A DNA stretch of 64,000 bases from Nostoc sp. TCL26-01 (GTDB lineage Bacteria > Cyanobacteriota > Cyanobacteriia > Cyanobacteriales > Nostocaceae), in contig NZ_CP040297.1 in the NCBI RefSeq assembly GCF_013393945.1, forward strand, positions 958,001 to 1,022,000. Reading direction: 5' to 3'. Shown in pieces: positions 8,689-17,991 of this stretch (positions are counted from its first letter, which is position 1; every line of letters starts with the position of its first letter). The notes under the pieces were generated by a model. That model was not told the DNA's origin and searched no databases. It saw only the letters and a list, made by a program, of their open reading frames with translations. The translations under genes were made by a program, and so were the position numbers.

Positions 8689-11600
8689 ATGATGAATTTC
8701 CCTCAAAATGGCTTAGAGATAGCAATTATTGGTATGGCTGGGAGGTTTCCTGGCTGTAGTAACATTGATGAATTTTGGGAAAACCTCAAAGCAGGCGTTG
8801 AGTTAATTTCAGCTTTTCCTCAGACAAAATCAGCTAGAAAAATCAAAGCTGGTGGGGTTTTGAGTAATGTGGAACTATTTGATGCCTCTTTCTTTGACTT
8901 CAACCCTAGAGAAGCGGAAGCGATAGATCCTCAACATCGGCTCTTTTTAGAATCTGCTTGGGAAGCCTTGGAGAATGCTGGCTATAACTGCCAAACAGAA
9001 ACTAGACCCATAGGAGTTTATGCTGGTGTGGGTATGGGTACTTACTTGCTTTATAACTTGAGTCCCCACCCAGGCTGGATAGAATCTAAGGGCTTTTTGC
9101 AAACTTTAGTGGGTGTTGATAAAGATTATCTAGCTAGTCGTGTTTCCTACAAATTAAATCTCACAGGGCCGAGTGTCAGTATAGGTACAGCTTGTTCTAG
9201 TTCTCTAGTAGCAGTTCATCTAGCTTGTCAAAGTTTGCTGAGTGGGGAATGTGATATGGCTTTAGCGGCTGGTGTGGCAGTGAAAGTTCCCCAAAACGAA
9301 TTAACTTTATCACCAGATGAGATTGTTTCAGTTGATGGACATTGCAAAGCCTTTGATGCTAAAGCTGATGGTACGGTAGGAGGTAATGGAATAGGAGTTG
9401 TAGTCTTAAAAAGATTAGCAGATGCGATCGCTGATCATGATCATATTTACGCGGTAATTAAAGGTTCAGCTATCAATAACGATGGTGCAGGGAAAGTAGG
9501 CTATACAGCACCTAGTCAAGAGGGTCAAACTAAAGCTATTCGTACGGCACAAATCATGGCTGAAGTTGAGCCAGAAACCATTACTTACCTAGAAACTCAT
9601 GGTACTGGTACAGCTTTAGGTGATCCCATTGAAATTGCTGCCATGACACAAGCTTTTCGTGCTAGTACGAACAGAAAAAATTACTGTGCTATTGGTTCGG
9701 TCAAAACCAATGTGGGACATTTAGATGCAGCTGCGGGAATTGTTGGTTTAATCAAGACAGCGCTAGCCCTCCACCACAAACTCATACCCGCTAGCCTCAA
9801 CTTTGAAACTCCCAACCCGCAAATTGATTTTGAGAATAGCCCGTTTTACGTCAATACAAAACTGACAAAGTGGAACAGTGACAATAGTCCTCGTAGGGCT
9901 GGTGTGAGTTCTTTTGGTTTTGGTGGTACAAACGCCCATGTCATTTTAGAAGAAGCACCACCTCAAGAGACTGCTGTTTCTGCTCGCCAACACCAGTTAT
10001 TAGTGCTGTCTGCGAAAACTAGTTCGGCTTTAGCCACAGCGACAGAAAATTTAGCCGTCTACTTAAAACAGCGTCCAGACTTAAACTTAGCTGACGTTGC
10101 TTATACCTTACAAGTCGGTCGTCAAGCCTTTCATCATCGCCGGATGGTAGTGGGAGACAATCTTACAGATGTAATTAAAAACTTAGAGTCAATAGATACA
10201 GAAACCTTAGCATCTAGCGATCGCTCTGTGGTGTTTATGTTCACAGGTCAGGGATCGCAGTATATTAATATGGGCAGAGAACTCTATGAGCAAGAAACTA
10301 CATTTAGGCAAGAGTGCGATCGCTGTTTTGACTTTCTCCAACATCATCTACAGCTAGACTTACGTTCGTTTATATATCCAACTAACAGCACTAGCGAACA
10401 ACTACAGCAAACTGCTATTACTCAACCAGCCTTATTTGTCATTGAATACGCCTTAGCTAAATTGTGGATGTCGTGGGGAGTATCACCTGTGGCCATGATT
10501 GGTCATAGCATAGGCGAATATGTTGCCGCTTGTATTGCTGGCGTTTTCTCCCTAGAAGATGCTTTATCTCTGGTGGTGCATCGTGGACGGATGATGCAAC
10601 AACAACCTCCAGGGGCGATGCTTTCTGTGAGTTTATCTACTCAAGAAGTACAAGCATTTTTAGGTAACAATCTCTCTCTCGCCGCCAGCAATGCACCTGC
10701 TTTGAGTGTGGTATCAGGCACAATAGAAGCCATAGGAGAACTAGAACAAGAATTAACAATCAAAGGGATAGAATATCGTCGGTTACATACATCTCATGCC
10801 TTCCATTCGTCAATGATGTCAGCAGTAATTGAGCCGTTTACTCTAGCAGTGCAAAACATCAAACTTCATCCTCCCAAAATCCCTTTCATTTCTAACGTTA
10901 CTGGCAATTGGATAACACCAGAAGCCGCAACCGACGCTCACTATTGGGCGCAACATCTACGCCAACCCGTAAGATTTGCTGAGGGAATTAGCAAATTATT
11001 AGAAAATGCAGAAACAATTTTTCTAGAGATTGGCCCTGGACGTACCTTGAGTACATTAACTAAACAACAAGCATCAGCAAGAATCATCTTTTCCTCACTA
11101 CGCCATCCTCAAGAACAACATTCTGATGTGGCATTTTTGTTAAATACTTTAGGCAAACTTTGGTTAACAGGGGTAGAGATAAATTGGGCAGGATGCTATC
11201 AGCATGAAAAACGCGATCGCCTACCATTACCAACTTATCCATTTGAGCGCCAACGTTATTGGATTGAGCCACCACAGGAAGACAATGATCACAATCAAAG
11301 ATTAGAGTTAACTGATTGGTTTTATACTCCTTCTTGGCAACGTTCAAGTATACCTCAGCCAGATTTAACCACAGAGAATTTTTGTTGGTTAGTGTTTGTA
11401 GATGATACGAGTTTTGGTGATGCTTTGTGTCAGCGTTTGCAAAATCATTACCAACAGGAAGTGGTGCAAATTAAGATAGGCGATCGCTTTACTCAAATTA
11501 GTGAGCAAGTTTATACAATTAATCCGCAAAATCGTGCTGATTACGAACAATTATTCCAGCATATATTGTTACTAGGGAAAACACCGATAATTGCTCATTT

Positions 11601-13173
11601 ATGGAGTCTTCATCTTTATGAATCTTGGGAAACATCTCAAGCATTAGGCTTAAATAGCCTACTCAATTTATCTTATGTATGTGCTAACCGAAAGATAACC
11701 CAACCTTTAAGAATTGCTGTTATATCTAATGATATCCAAATAGTTACAGGGGACGAACATCTTTGCCCAGACAAAGCTACAGTTTTAGGTGGTTGCAAAG
11801 TTATTCCCCAAGAACAGCCAAACTTAACTTGTCGTAGCATTGATATTGTGCTGCCACCAGCTAACAATTTATTAGCTAAAAATCAACTGATTGATCAACT
11901 AATTAAAGAAATTGTTGCAGATCACCAAGAAGATGTAGTTGCCTATAGAAATAACTATCGCTGGATACAAACCTTTACAGCATTGCCTTTAGAAAAAACA
12001 GTAGCCAACAAAAAACTGCGAAAAAAAGGGGTTTATCTAATTATTGGTGGACTCGGTGGTTTAGGATTAGGAATTGCCGAATATTTAGCCCAAACATTAC
12101 AAGCTAAAATTGCTCTAGTTGGGCGTTCAAGCTTACCTGTAAAATCAGCATGGGAAGCATGGCTAGCAACCCATGACGAGCCAGACATCTCTAGTCAAAA
12201 GATTCGTAAACTACAAGAAATCGAAAAGCTGGGGTCAGAAATATTAGTTTTAAGTGCTGATGTTGCTGATGAAATGCAAATGCGATCGGCTGTAACTCAA
12301 ATCAATGCCAAATTTGGAGAAATTAACGGTGTTATTCATGCAGCAGGATTGCGTGGTGGTGGTTTAGCGCAACTCAAAACACCAGCCATGTTAGCACCTA
12401 TTTTTCAACCGAAAATTCAGGGAACATTAGTACTTGATGCTATCTTCAAAGATGTGCCATTAGACTTTATAGTTTTTTGGTCTTCCATAGCAGCTTTCAC
12501 AGGTGGATATGGCAATGTAGATTATGTTTCAGCTCATACATTTATGGATAGATTCGCTCAAAGTTCATCACTTCCAGTTATCACTATTAACTGGAATGCT
12601 TGGAAAGAAGCGGGAATGGCAATACAACTCCAGGAGGCATATGGATTACAATCATCTCATCTAGAAATCCTCAAAGATGGCATCACGATTAAAGAAGGCA
12701 TGGAGGCATTTAATCGCATTTTAGCAAGTGGCTTATCTCAAGTTATTGTCACTCCTAAAAATATGCAAAAAACAATGTCTCAATATGCTAATATGGAGAC
12801 TATCTTTGCAGAAAAAAGTCCAGCTAAAGTCAATTATCCTCGTCCTCAACTCAGCAATATTTACGTTTTGCCCCGGAATCAAGTTGAGCAAACTATTGCC
12901 GATATTTGGCAAGAAGTTATAGGGATTGAAAAAGTCGGAATTTATGATAACTTTTTTGATTTAGGTGGTGACTCATTAATTGGTGTACGAGTTATTAACA
13001 AAATCCAGGCAGAGTTGCAGATTGAATTACCTACAGTAAGTATTTTTGCAGCCCCGACAGTAAGTCAACTAGCGCAATTATTAAATCCAGAAGAAAAACC
13101 ACAATCTCCACTCCTGCAACGCCGTTCTCGTGGCGAAATGCGGAGACAAATTATGCAAAGGGATAGGGGATAG
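8689..13173 (+). CDS. Type I PKS module: KS-AT-KR-ACP
   Basis: 1494 residues. The KS (about 9-425) has Cys169 in GTACSSS, His304 in ETHGTGT and His344 in NVGHLD. The AT (about 515-830) has Ser607 in GHSIGE, and HAFH at 703-706, the usual mark of malonyl-CoA selectivity. After a long linker the KR begins at about 1113 (GGLGGLGLGIAEYL) with Ser in FWSSIAA and Tyr about 1279 in DYVSAHTFMD. The Asn normally four residues after the Tyr is His. The ACP has LGGDSLIG with Ser about 1428. No DH or ER domain is visible, so the expected product of the module is a beta-hydroxy (or keto) extension. The last 30 or so residues read into repeat-like DNA. It heads the plus-strand operon. Confidence 0.95.
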   Translation: MMNFPQNGLEIAIIGMAGRFPGCSNIDEFWENLKAGVELISAFPQTKSARKIKAGGVLSNVELFDASFFDFNPREAEAIDPQHRLFLESAWEALENAGYNCQTETRPIGVYAGVGMGTYLLYNLSPHPGWIESKGFLQTLVGVDKDYLASRVSYKLNLTGPSVSIGTACSSSLVAVHLACQSLLSGECDMALAAGVAVKVPQNELTLSPDEIVSVDGHCKAFDAKADGTVGGNGIGVVVLKRLADAIADHDHIYAVIKGSAINNDGAGKVGYTAPSQEGQTKAIRTAQIMAEVEPETITYLETHGTGTALGDPIEIAAMTQAFRASTNRKNYCAIGSVKTNVGHLDAAAGIVGLIKTALALHHKLIPASLNFETPNPQIDFENSPFYVNTKLTKWNSDNSPRRAGVSSFGFGGTNAHVILEEAPPQETAVSARQHQLLVLSAKTSSALATATENLAVYLKQRPDLNLADVAYTLQVGRQAFHHRRMVVGDNLTDVIKNLESIDTETLASSDRSVVFMFTGQGSQYINMGRELYEQETTFRQECDRCFDFLQHHLQLDLRSFIYPTNSTSEQLQQTAITQPALFVIEYALAKLWMSWGVSPVAMIGHSIGEYVAACIAGVFSLEDALSLVVHRGRMMQQQPPGAMLSVSLSTQEVQAFLGNNLSLAASNAPALSVVSGTIEAIGELEQELTIKGIEYRRLHTSHAFHSSMMSAVIEPFTLAVQNIKLHPPKIPFISNVTGNWITPEAATDAHYWAQHLRQPVRFAEGISKLLENAETIFLEIGPGRTLSTLTKQQASARIIFSSLRHPQEQHSDVAFLLNTLGKLWLTGVEINWAGCYQHEKRDRLPLPTYPFERQRYWIEPPQEDNDHNQRLELTDWFYTPSWQRSSIPQPDLTTENFCWLVFVDDTSFGDALCQRLQNHYQQEVVQIKIGDRFTQISEQVYTINPQNRADYEQLFQHILLLGKTPIIAHLWSLHLYESWETSQALGLNSLLNLSYVCANRKITQPLRIAVISNDIQIVTGDEHLCPDKATVLGGCKVIPQEQPNLTCRSIDIVLPPANNLLAKNQLIDQLIKEIVADHQEDVVAYRNNYRWIQTFTALPLEKTVANKKLRKKGVYLIIGGLGGLGLGIAEYLAQTLQAKIALVGRSSLPVKSAWEAWLATHDEPDISSQKIRKLQEIEKLGSEILVLSADVADEMQMRSAVTQINAKFGEINGVIHAAGLRGGGLAQLKTPAMLAPIFQPKIQGTLVLDAIFKDVPLDFIVFWSSIAAFTGGYGNVDYVSAHTFMDRFAQSSSLPVITINWNAWKEAGMAIQLQEAYGLQSSHLEILKDGITIKEGMEAFNRILASGLSQVIVTPKNMQKTMSQYANMETIFAEKSPAKVNYPRPQLSNIYVLPRNQVEQTIADIWQEVIGIEKVGIYDNFFDLGGDSLIGVRVINKIQAELQIELPTVSIFAAPTVSQLAQLLNPEEKPQSPLLQRRSRGEMRRQIMQRDRG

Positions 13174-13248
13174 GATAAAAGTAGTCGCTACACCATCTTA
13201 ATTTTGAATTTTAAACTGATATAAGAATCCTCCTCACCCCTCTGTCTT

Positions 13249-13415
13249 GAAAAGTTTCCTACGGCGGGAAACCCGCCTACAGAACTTTTCGCTGCGTTTT
13301 CCTCCGCGCTCCTCTGTCTTGAAAAGTTGAGCCACTGCGTTGGACGGGTTTCCCGGCTTATAGCAAGTGGCGTTCCTACGGAGGGAAACCCTCCTACAGA
13401 ACTTTTCGCTGCGTT
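13249..13415. repeat. Pair of 50-bp repeats, one filled by a 45-bp insertion
   Basis: A 50-bp sequence from GAAAAGTT through ACTTTTCGCTGCGTT occurs at 13249-13298. It recurs at 13321-13415, where it is interrupted after GAAAAGTT by exactly 45 bp (13329-13373). The uninterrupted copy acts as an empty site. The repeat itself is palindromic (GAAAAGTT...AACTTTTC, with an inner GGGAAACCC-type stem). Together they fill the 300-bp gap between the two PKS genes. Confidence 0.9.
13329..13373 (+). mobile_element. 45-bp mobile hairpin, copy 1
   Basis: It begins GAGCCACTGCG and ends GCAAGTGGCGT, with terminal arms GCCACT and AGTGGC pairing and an inner CGGG/CCCG stem. It is the same length as the copies at 48489-48533 and 63387-63431, which differ at several bases. 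It interrupts one member of a tandem repeat pair whose other member is intact, so both ends are defined. It encodes no protein. Confidence 0.85.
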
Positions 13416-13473
13416 TAAAATAACTTACCTCAAAGATTTATGGTGCATTAGGACTATCAAAAATAATTTATTT

Positions 13474-16400
13474 ATGGAAACAGAAACAAATCAGTCTAGC
13501 GATAATTTTAGGGATACAGACATAGCAGTTATTGGGATGTCCTGTCGTTTTCCTGGGGCAAAAAATGTAGAAGAATTCTGGGATAATTTAGTTAATGGAG
13601 TAGAGTCTATTTCACAATTTTCTGAAGAAAATCTAGCAGCTTTTGGTGTACCAAAATCAATATTTAATCAGCAAAATTATGTCAAAGCTAAACCGATTTT
13701 AGAAGATATAGAATTTTTTGATGCAGGCTTTTTTGGTTATAACCCAGCAGAAGCTGAGTTAACTGATCCTCAGCAACGGATATTTTTAGAAACTGCTTGG
13801 GAGGCTTTAGAGGTTGCTGGTTATGTGGCAGAGAGTTACCCTGGGTTAATTGGTGTTTATGCGGGGGGAATTTTTAATAATTATTCTCTATTCTCTATCA
13901 ATCAGCAGAATTATTTAGATGACCATGAAGTAGGTAATTTATTAATTGCTAATGATAAAGATTATTTACCTACCAGAGTTTGTTATAAATTAAATTTAAA
14001 AGGGCCTGGTATTAACGTTCAAACTGCCTGTTCTACATCATTAGTAGCGACTCATTTAGCTTGTCAAAGTTTACTTAATTATGAAGTAGATATGGCCTTG
14101 GCAGGTGGCATTGCGATTAGTTTGCCGCAGAAAACAGGTTATTTTTATCAAGAGGGTGGTATCCTTTCTCCTGATGGTCACTGTCGCGCCTTTGATGCCA
14201 AAGCACAGGGAACACTATTTGGTAGTGGAGTCGGCATTGTCGTTTTAAAACGGTTAGGAGAAGCTTTGAGAGATGGCGATCGCATTCAGGCCGTGATCAA
14301 AGGCTCGGCTATCAATAACGATGGTTCACTCAAGGTTAGTTATACAGCTCCCAGTGTGGCAGGTCAAGCAGAGGTAATTGCTGAAGCCTTAGCAAATGCT
14401 GGGTTAAATCCTGAAACTATCGGTTATGTAGAAGCTCATGGTACGGGGACAGCGATGGGAGATCCCGTAGAAGTGGCAGCTTTGACGCAAGCTTTCCGCA
14501 CTAGTACGCAAAAAACAGCTTATTGTGCTATTGGTTCAGTCAAAACTAATATTGGACATTTGAATGCAGCTGCGGGAATAGCCAGCTTAATCAAGACCAT
14601 CTTAGCACTAAAGCACAAGTTGATTCCGCCCAACCTACATTTTCACGAGCCGAATCCGCAAATTGATTTTGCCCATAGCCCCTTCTACGTCAACGACAAA
14701 CTCTCAGCATGGCAGACTAACGGCAGTCCCCGACGGGCGGGTGTGAGTTCTTTTGGTGTTGGTGGTACGAATGCCCACATTGTTTTAGAAGAAGCACCAT
14801 TACCAGTATCCTCGGAAGAAACACGTCCTTGGCAGTTGTTAGTTCTCTCCGCGAAAACTGCCACAGCCTTAGATACAGCTATTGCCAATTTGGCTGAATA
14901 TCTAGAGCAGCACAGAGAACTTAACTTGGCTGATGTTGCTTATACCTTAAGTATTGGTCGGCAAACCTTTAGCGATCGCCGCACTATATTATGTCAAAAT
15001 CTGGATACAGCCATCCTAGCCCTAAAATCTCCCGATCAACCCACCCTTCAGGAATCACAACAACGTCCAGTCATCTTCATGTTCTCAGGTCAGGGTACAC
15101 AATACGTCAACATGACCAAAGAACTTTACCAAGTTGAACCCACATTTCGTCAACATATTGATACCTGCTGTCAACTCCTCCAACCCCATCTGCAACTAGA
15201 CTTACGCCAAATTCTCTATCCTAGTACCGCCCAAACTACAGACGCAAACGCAAAACTGTCACAAACAGCCATCACACAGCCTGCCTTATTCGTCATTGAA
15301 TATGCTTTAGCTCAACTGTGGATGTCATGGGGAGTGCATCCTGTAGCTATGATTGGTCATAGCATTGGGGAATATGTAGCCGCAACTATTGCCGGGGTGT
15401 TTTCGCTAGAAGATGCCTTAGCCTTAGTAGCAGCTAGAGGGCAATTAATGCAACAATTACCGCCTGGGGCAATGTTAGCGGTTCCTCTGCCAGAAAGGGA
15501 AGTCCAACCTTTGTTGAATGCAGAACTTTCCCTCGCCGCAGTTAATAGCCCTAACTTGTGTGTAATTTCGGGAGATATCGCCGCCATCACAGGACTAGAA
15601 AAGGAGTTAAGCAGACAAAGTATTGAATGTCGCCGTTTGCATACCTCCCATGCTTTTCACTCCACCATGATGGAACCAATCTTGCCATCTTTTGTTGACC
15701 GCCTCCAACAACTGCACCTGCAAGCACCACAAATTCCCTACATCTCAAATCTTACAGGTACTTGGATTACTCCCCAACAAGCAACAGACCCTGACTACTG
15801 GGCAAAACACTTGCGGCAAACTGTAAAATTTAGCACAGGTTTAGAAGAATTATTACACCAACCAAGACAAATTTTATTGGAGGTAGGAGCAGGAAAAAGC
15901 TTGAGTACATTAGCTCAAAGACATCCAGCCAAAGCTCCCCAACAAGTTGTGCTATCTTCCGTACGTCATCCGCAAACACCCGGTTCAGATGTGGCATTTT
16001 TACTACAAACTCTGGGACAACTGTGGTTAGCTGGAGTAGCAATAGACTGGTCAGGATTTTATACTCATGAACGCCGCTATCGTGTGCCTTTACCTACCTA
16101 TCCCTTCGAGCGTCAACCTTATTGGATTACACCGCAAACGCCTGTAGCATCGGCTAAAAAATCAGATATTAGCGATCGCTTCCATGTGCCTTTATGGAAA
16201 CAATCTATACTAACAACTCAATATAGAGAGTCAGCACCGACACCATCAAGCTATCTAGTATTTTTAGATGAATGTGGCTTGGGTGGACAACTAGTGGCAA
16301 AACTACAACAGCAAAATCAAGATGTCATCACAGTACAAGTCGGGACAGGATTTGATCAATTAGGCGATCGCTCTTATTCTATCCGTCCTCAATCCAGTGA

Positions 16401-17991
16401 TGATTATGATGCCCTAATCCAACAATTACTCATCCAACAGCAATTACCCAAAACAATTGTACATCTAGGGAATGTCACATCAGCGCCGCTTGGAGTGGAA
16501 ACAGGATTTAATAGTCTATTATTTTTAGCTCAATCATTAGGCAAACAAACTCTCACAGGTGAGCATCGAGTGGTGGTGATTTCTAATCATCTACACTCAG
16601 TTGTTGGGGATGAAATATTATCTCCCGCCAAGGCAACTGTACTGGGAGTAGTCCAGGTAATGCCGCAAGAATACCCCAACTTTCACTGTTGCAGCATTGA
16701 TATTGTCTTGCCTGTGGATGGAACTTGGCAATATGCCAAACTCCTAGAAAATCTGCTGACAGAATTAAGCATCCCATCATCTGAACAATTAATCGCCTAT
16801 CGTGGTGTGTCTCGCTGGGTACAAACCTTTGAGCCAGTGCAGTTACCCAAACCACAAGATATCACACCACGCCTACGCCCAGGTGGTGTTTATCTCATCA
16901 CAGGTGGACTCGGTGGTATTGGGCTAGTTTTGGCAGAATATTTAGCTAAAACAGTGCAGGCAAAGTTAATTCTCATCGGGCGTTCCCCCTTTCCCTCGCG
17001 TGAAGAGTGGGAACAATGGCTGGCTACTCATAACGAGGAAAATCACATTAGTCTCCAGTTACGGAAAATTCAAACATGGGAAAAATTGGGTGCAGAAGTT
17101 TTAGTCATGAATGCAGATGTCACTTCTGAACCACAAATGCAAACAGCGATCGCTTTAGGTCAGCAGCAATTCGGTACAATCAATGGTGTGATTCATGCCG
17201 CCGGTGTTCCTGGTGGTGGTGTGATGCAAATCAAAACCATCGAGGAGGCGCACAGGGTTCTCTCACCCAAAGTTACGGGGACATTAGTTTTAGCCAATAT
17301 CTTGCAAGATATAAAACTAGATTTCCTGGTTTTATGCTCATCCATTGCCACAGTCAAAGGTGTCTTTGGGCAAGTAGACTACACCGCCGCTAACGCCTTT
17401 TTAGATGCCTTTGCCCACTACAAAACCTCTACCAGCAGCACCTACACAGTATCGATTAATTGGGATGCTTGGCAACAAGTCGGCATGGCAGCACAAGCAT
17501 CTCGGCAAATGAATAGAATCAATTTTACTTCCGAGGGGTTATCACCTGCCGCAGGTATAGATGCCTTTGTGAGCATATTAGGTAGTAAGTTGTCTCAGGT
17601 TGTAGTCTCTACAAGTGATTTATCTCTAACTAGGAAAACAGCTAATTTTGTCGCCCCGCGAAAATCAGTCAATCTTACGCAAGTAAAGCACCCAAGACCA
17701 AATTTGAGTAGTGCTTATGTTGCACCACGTCATGAGATTGAGCAAAGCCTTGTAAATATCTGGCAAGAAATACTGGGTGTCTCGCAAATAGGCATTCATG
17801 ATAACTTTTTTGAACTAGGGGGAGACTCATTATTAGCGGTGCGCTGCATTTCGCAAGTGCGAGAAAAACTACGCAGAGAATTACCTATCAATAGCCTATT
17901 TACAAAATCTACCGTGGCTGATTTAACAACATATTTTCAGCGAGAAACTGTGAGTGCTGGGATAAGCCAGCGAGAAGAGGGGGAATTATGA
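13474..17991 (+). CDS. Type I PKS module: KS-AT-KR-ACP
   Basis: 1505 residues from the ATG at 13474. The frame is open to 13327, but the upstream 49 codons are translated from the 45-bp hairpin and its host repeat. The KS has its Cys at about 186 in QTACSTS, EAHGTGT and NIGHLN. The AT has GHSIGE near 628 and HAFHSTMM near 725, so malonyl-CoA is predicted. The KR begins near 1136 (TGGLGGIGLVLAEYL) and has the full Ser/Tyr/Asn set, with DYTAANAFLD near 1302. The ACP has LGGDSLLA near 1451. The C-terminal tail after the ACP likely docks to the TubC domain of the next protein, whose ATG overlaps this stop by 4 bp. No DH or ER is seen. Compared with the preceding module, this KR looks fully competent. 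Confidence 0.95.
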   Translation: METETNQSSDNFRDTDIAVIGMSCRFPGAKNVEEFWDNLVNGVESISQFSEENLAAFGVPKSIFNQQNYVKAKPILEDIEFFDAGFFGYNPAEAELTDPQQRIFLETAWEALEVAGYVAESYPGLIGVYAGGIFNNYSLFSINQQNYLDDHEVGNLLIANDKDYLPTRVCYKLNLKGPGINVQTACSTSLVATHLACQSLLNYEVDMALAGGIAISLPQKTGYFYQEGGILSPDGHCRAFDAKAQGTLFGSGVGIVVLKRLGEALRDGDRIQAVIKGSAINNDGSLKVSYTAPSVAGQAEVIAEALANAGLNPETIGYVEAHGTGTAMGDPVEVAALTQAFRTSTQKTAYCAIGSVKTNIGHLNAAAGIASLIKTILALKHKLIPPNLHFHEPNPQIDFAHSPFYVNDKLSAWQTNGSPRRAGVSSFGVGGTNAHIVLEEAPLPVSSEETRPWQLLVLSAKTATALDTAIANLAEYLEQHRELNLADVAYTLSIGRQTFSDRRTILCQNLDTAILALKSPDQPTLQESQQRPVIFMFSGQGTQYVNMTKELYQVEPTFRQHIDTCCQLLQPHLQLDLRQILYPSTAQTTDANAKLSQTAITQPALFVIEYALAQLWMSWGVHPVAMIGHSIGEYVAATIAGVFSLEDALALVAARGQLMQQLPPGAMLAVPLPEREVQPLLNAELSLAAVNSPNLCVISGDIAAITGLEKELSRQSIECRRLHTSHAFHSTMMEPILPSFVDRLQQLHLQAPQIPYISNLTGTWITPQQATDPDYWAKHLRQTVKFSTGLEELLHQPRQILLEVGAGKSLSTLAQRHPAKAPQQVVLSSVRHPQTPGSDVAFLLQTLGQLWLAGVAIDWSGFYTHERRYRVPLPTYPFERQPYWITPQTPVASAKKSDISDRFHVPLWKQSILTTQYRESAPTPSSYLVFLDECGLGGQLVAKLQQQNQDVITVQVGTGFDQLGDRSYSIRPQSSDDYDALIQQLLIQQQLPKTIVHLGNVTSAPLGVETGFNSLLFLAQSLGKQTLTGEHRVVVISNHLHSVVGDEILSPAKATVLGVVQVMPQEYPNFHCCSIDIVLPVDGTWQYAKLLENLLTELSIPSSEQLIAYRGVSRWVQTFEPVQLPKPQDITPRLRPGGVYLITGGLGGIGLVLAEYLAKTVQAKLILIGRSPFPSREEWEQWLATHNEENHISLQLRKIQTWEKLGAEVLVMNADVTSEPQMQTAIALGQQQFGTINGVIHAAGVPGGGVMQIKTIEEAHRVLSPKVTGTLVLANILQDIKLDFLVLCSSIATVKGVFGQVDYTAANAFLDAFAHYKTSTSSTYTVSINWDAWQQVGMAAQASRQMNRINFTSEGLSPAAGIDAFVSILGSKLSQVVVSTSDLSLTRKTANFVAPRKSVNLTQVKHPRPNLSSAYVAPRHEIEQSLVNIWQEILGVSQIGIHDNFFELGGDSLLAVRCISQVREKLRRELPINSLFTKSTVADLTTYFQRETVSAGISQREEGEL

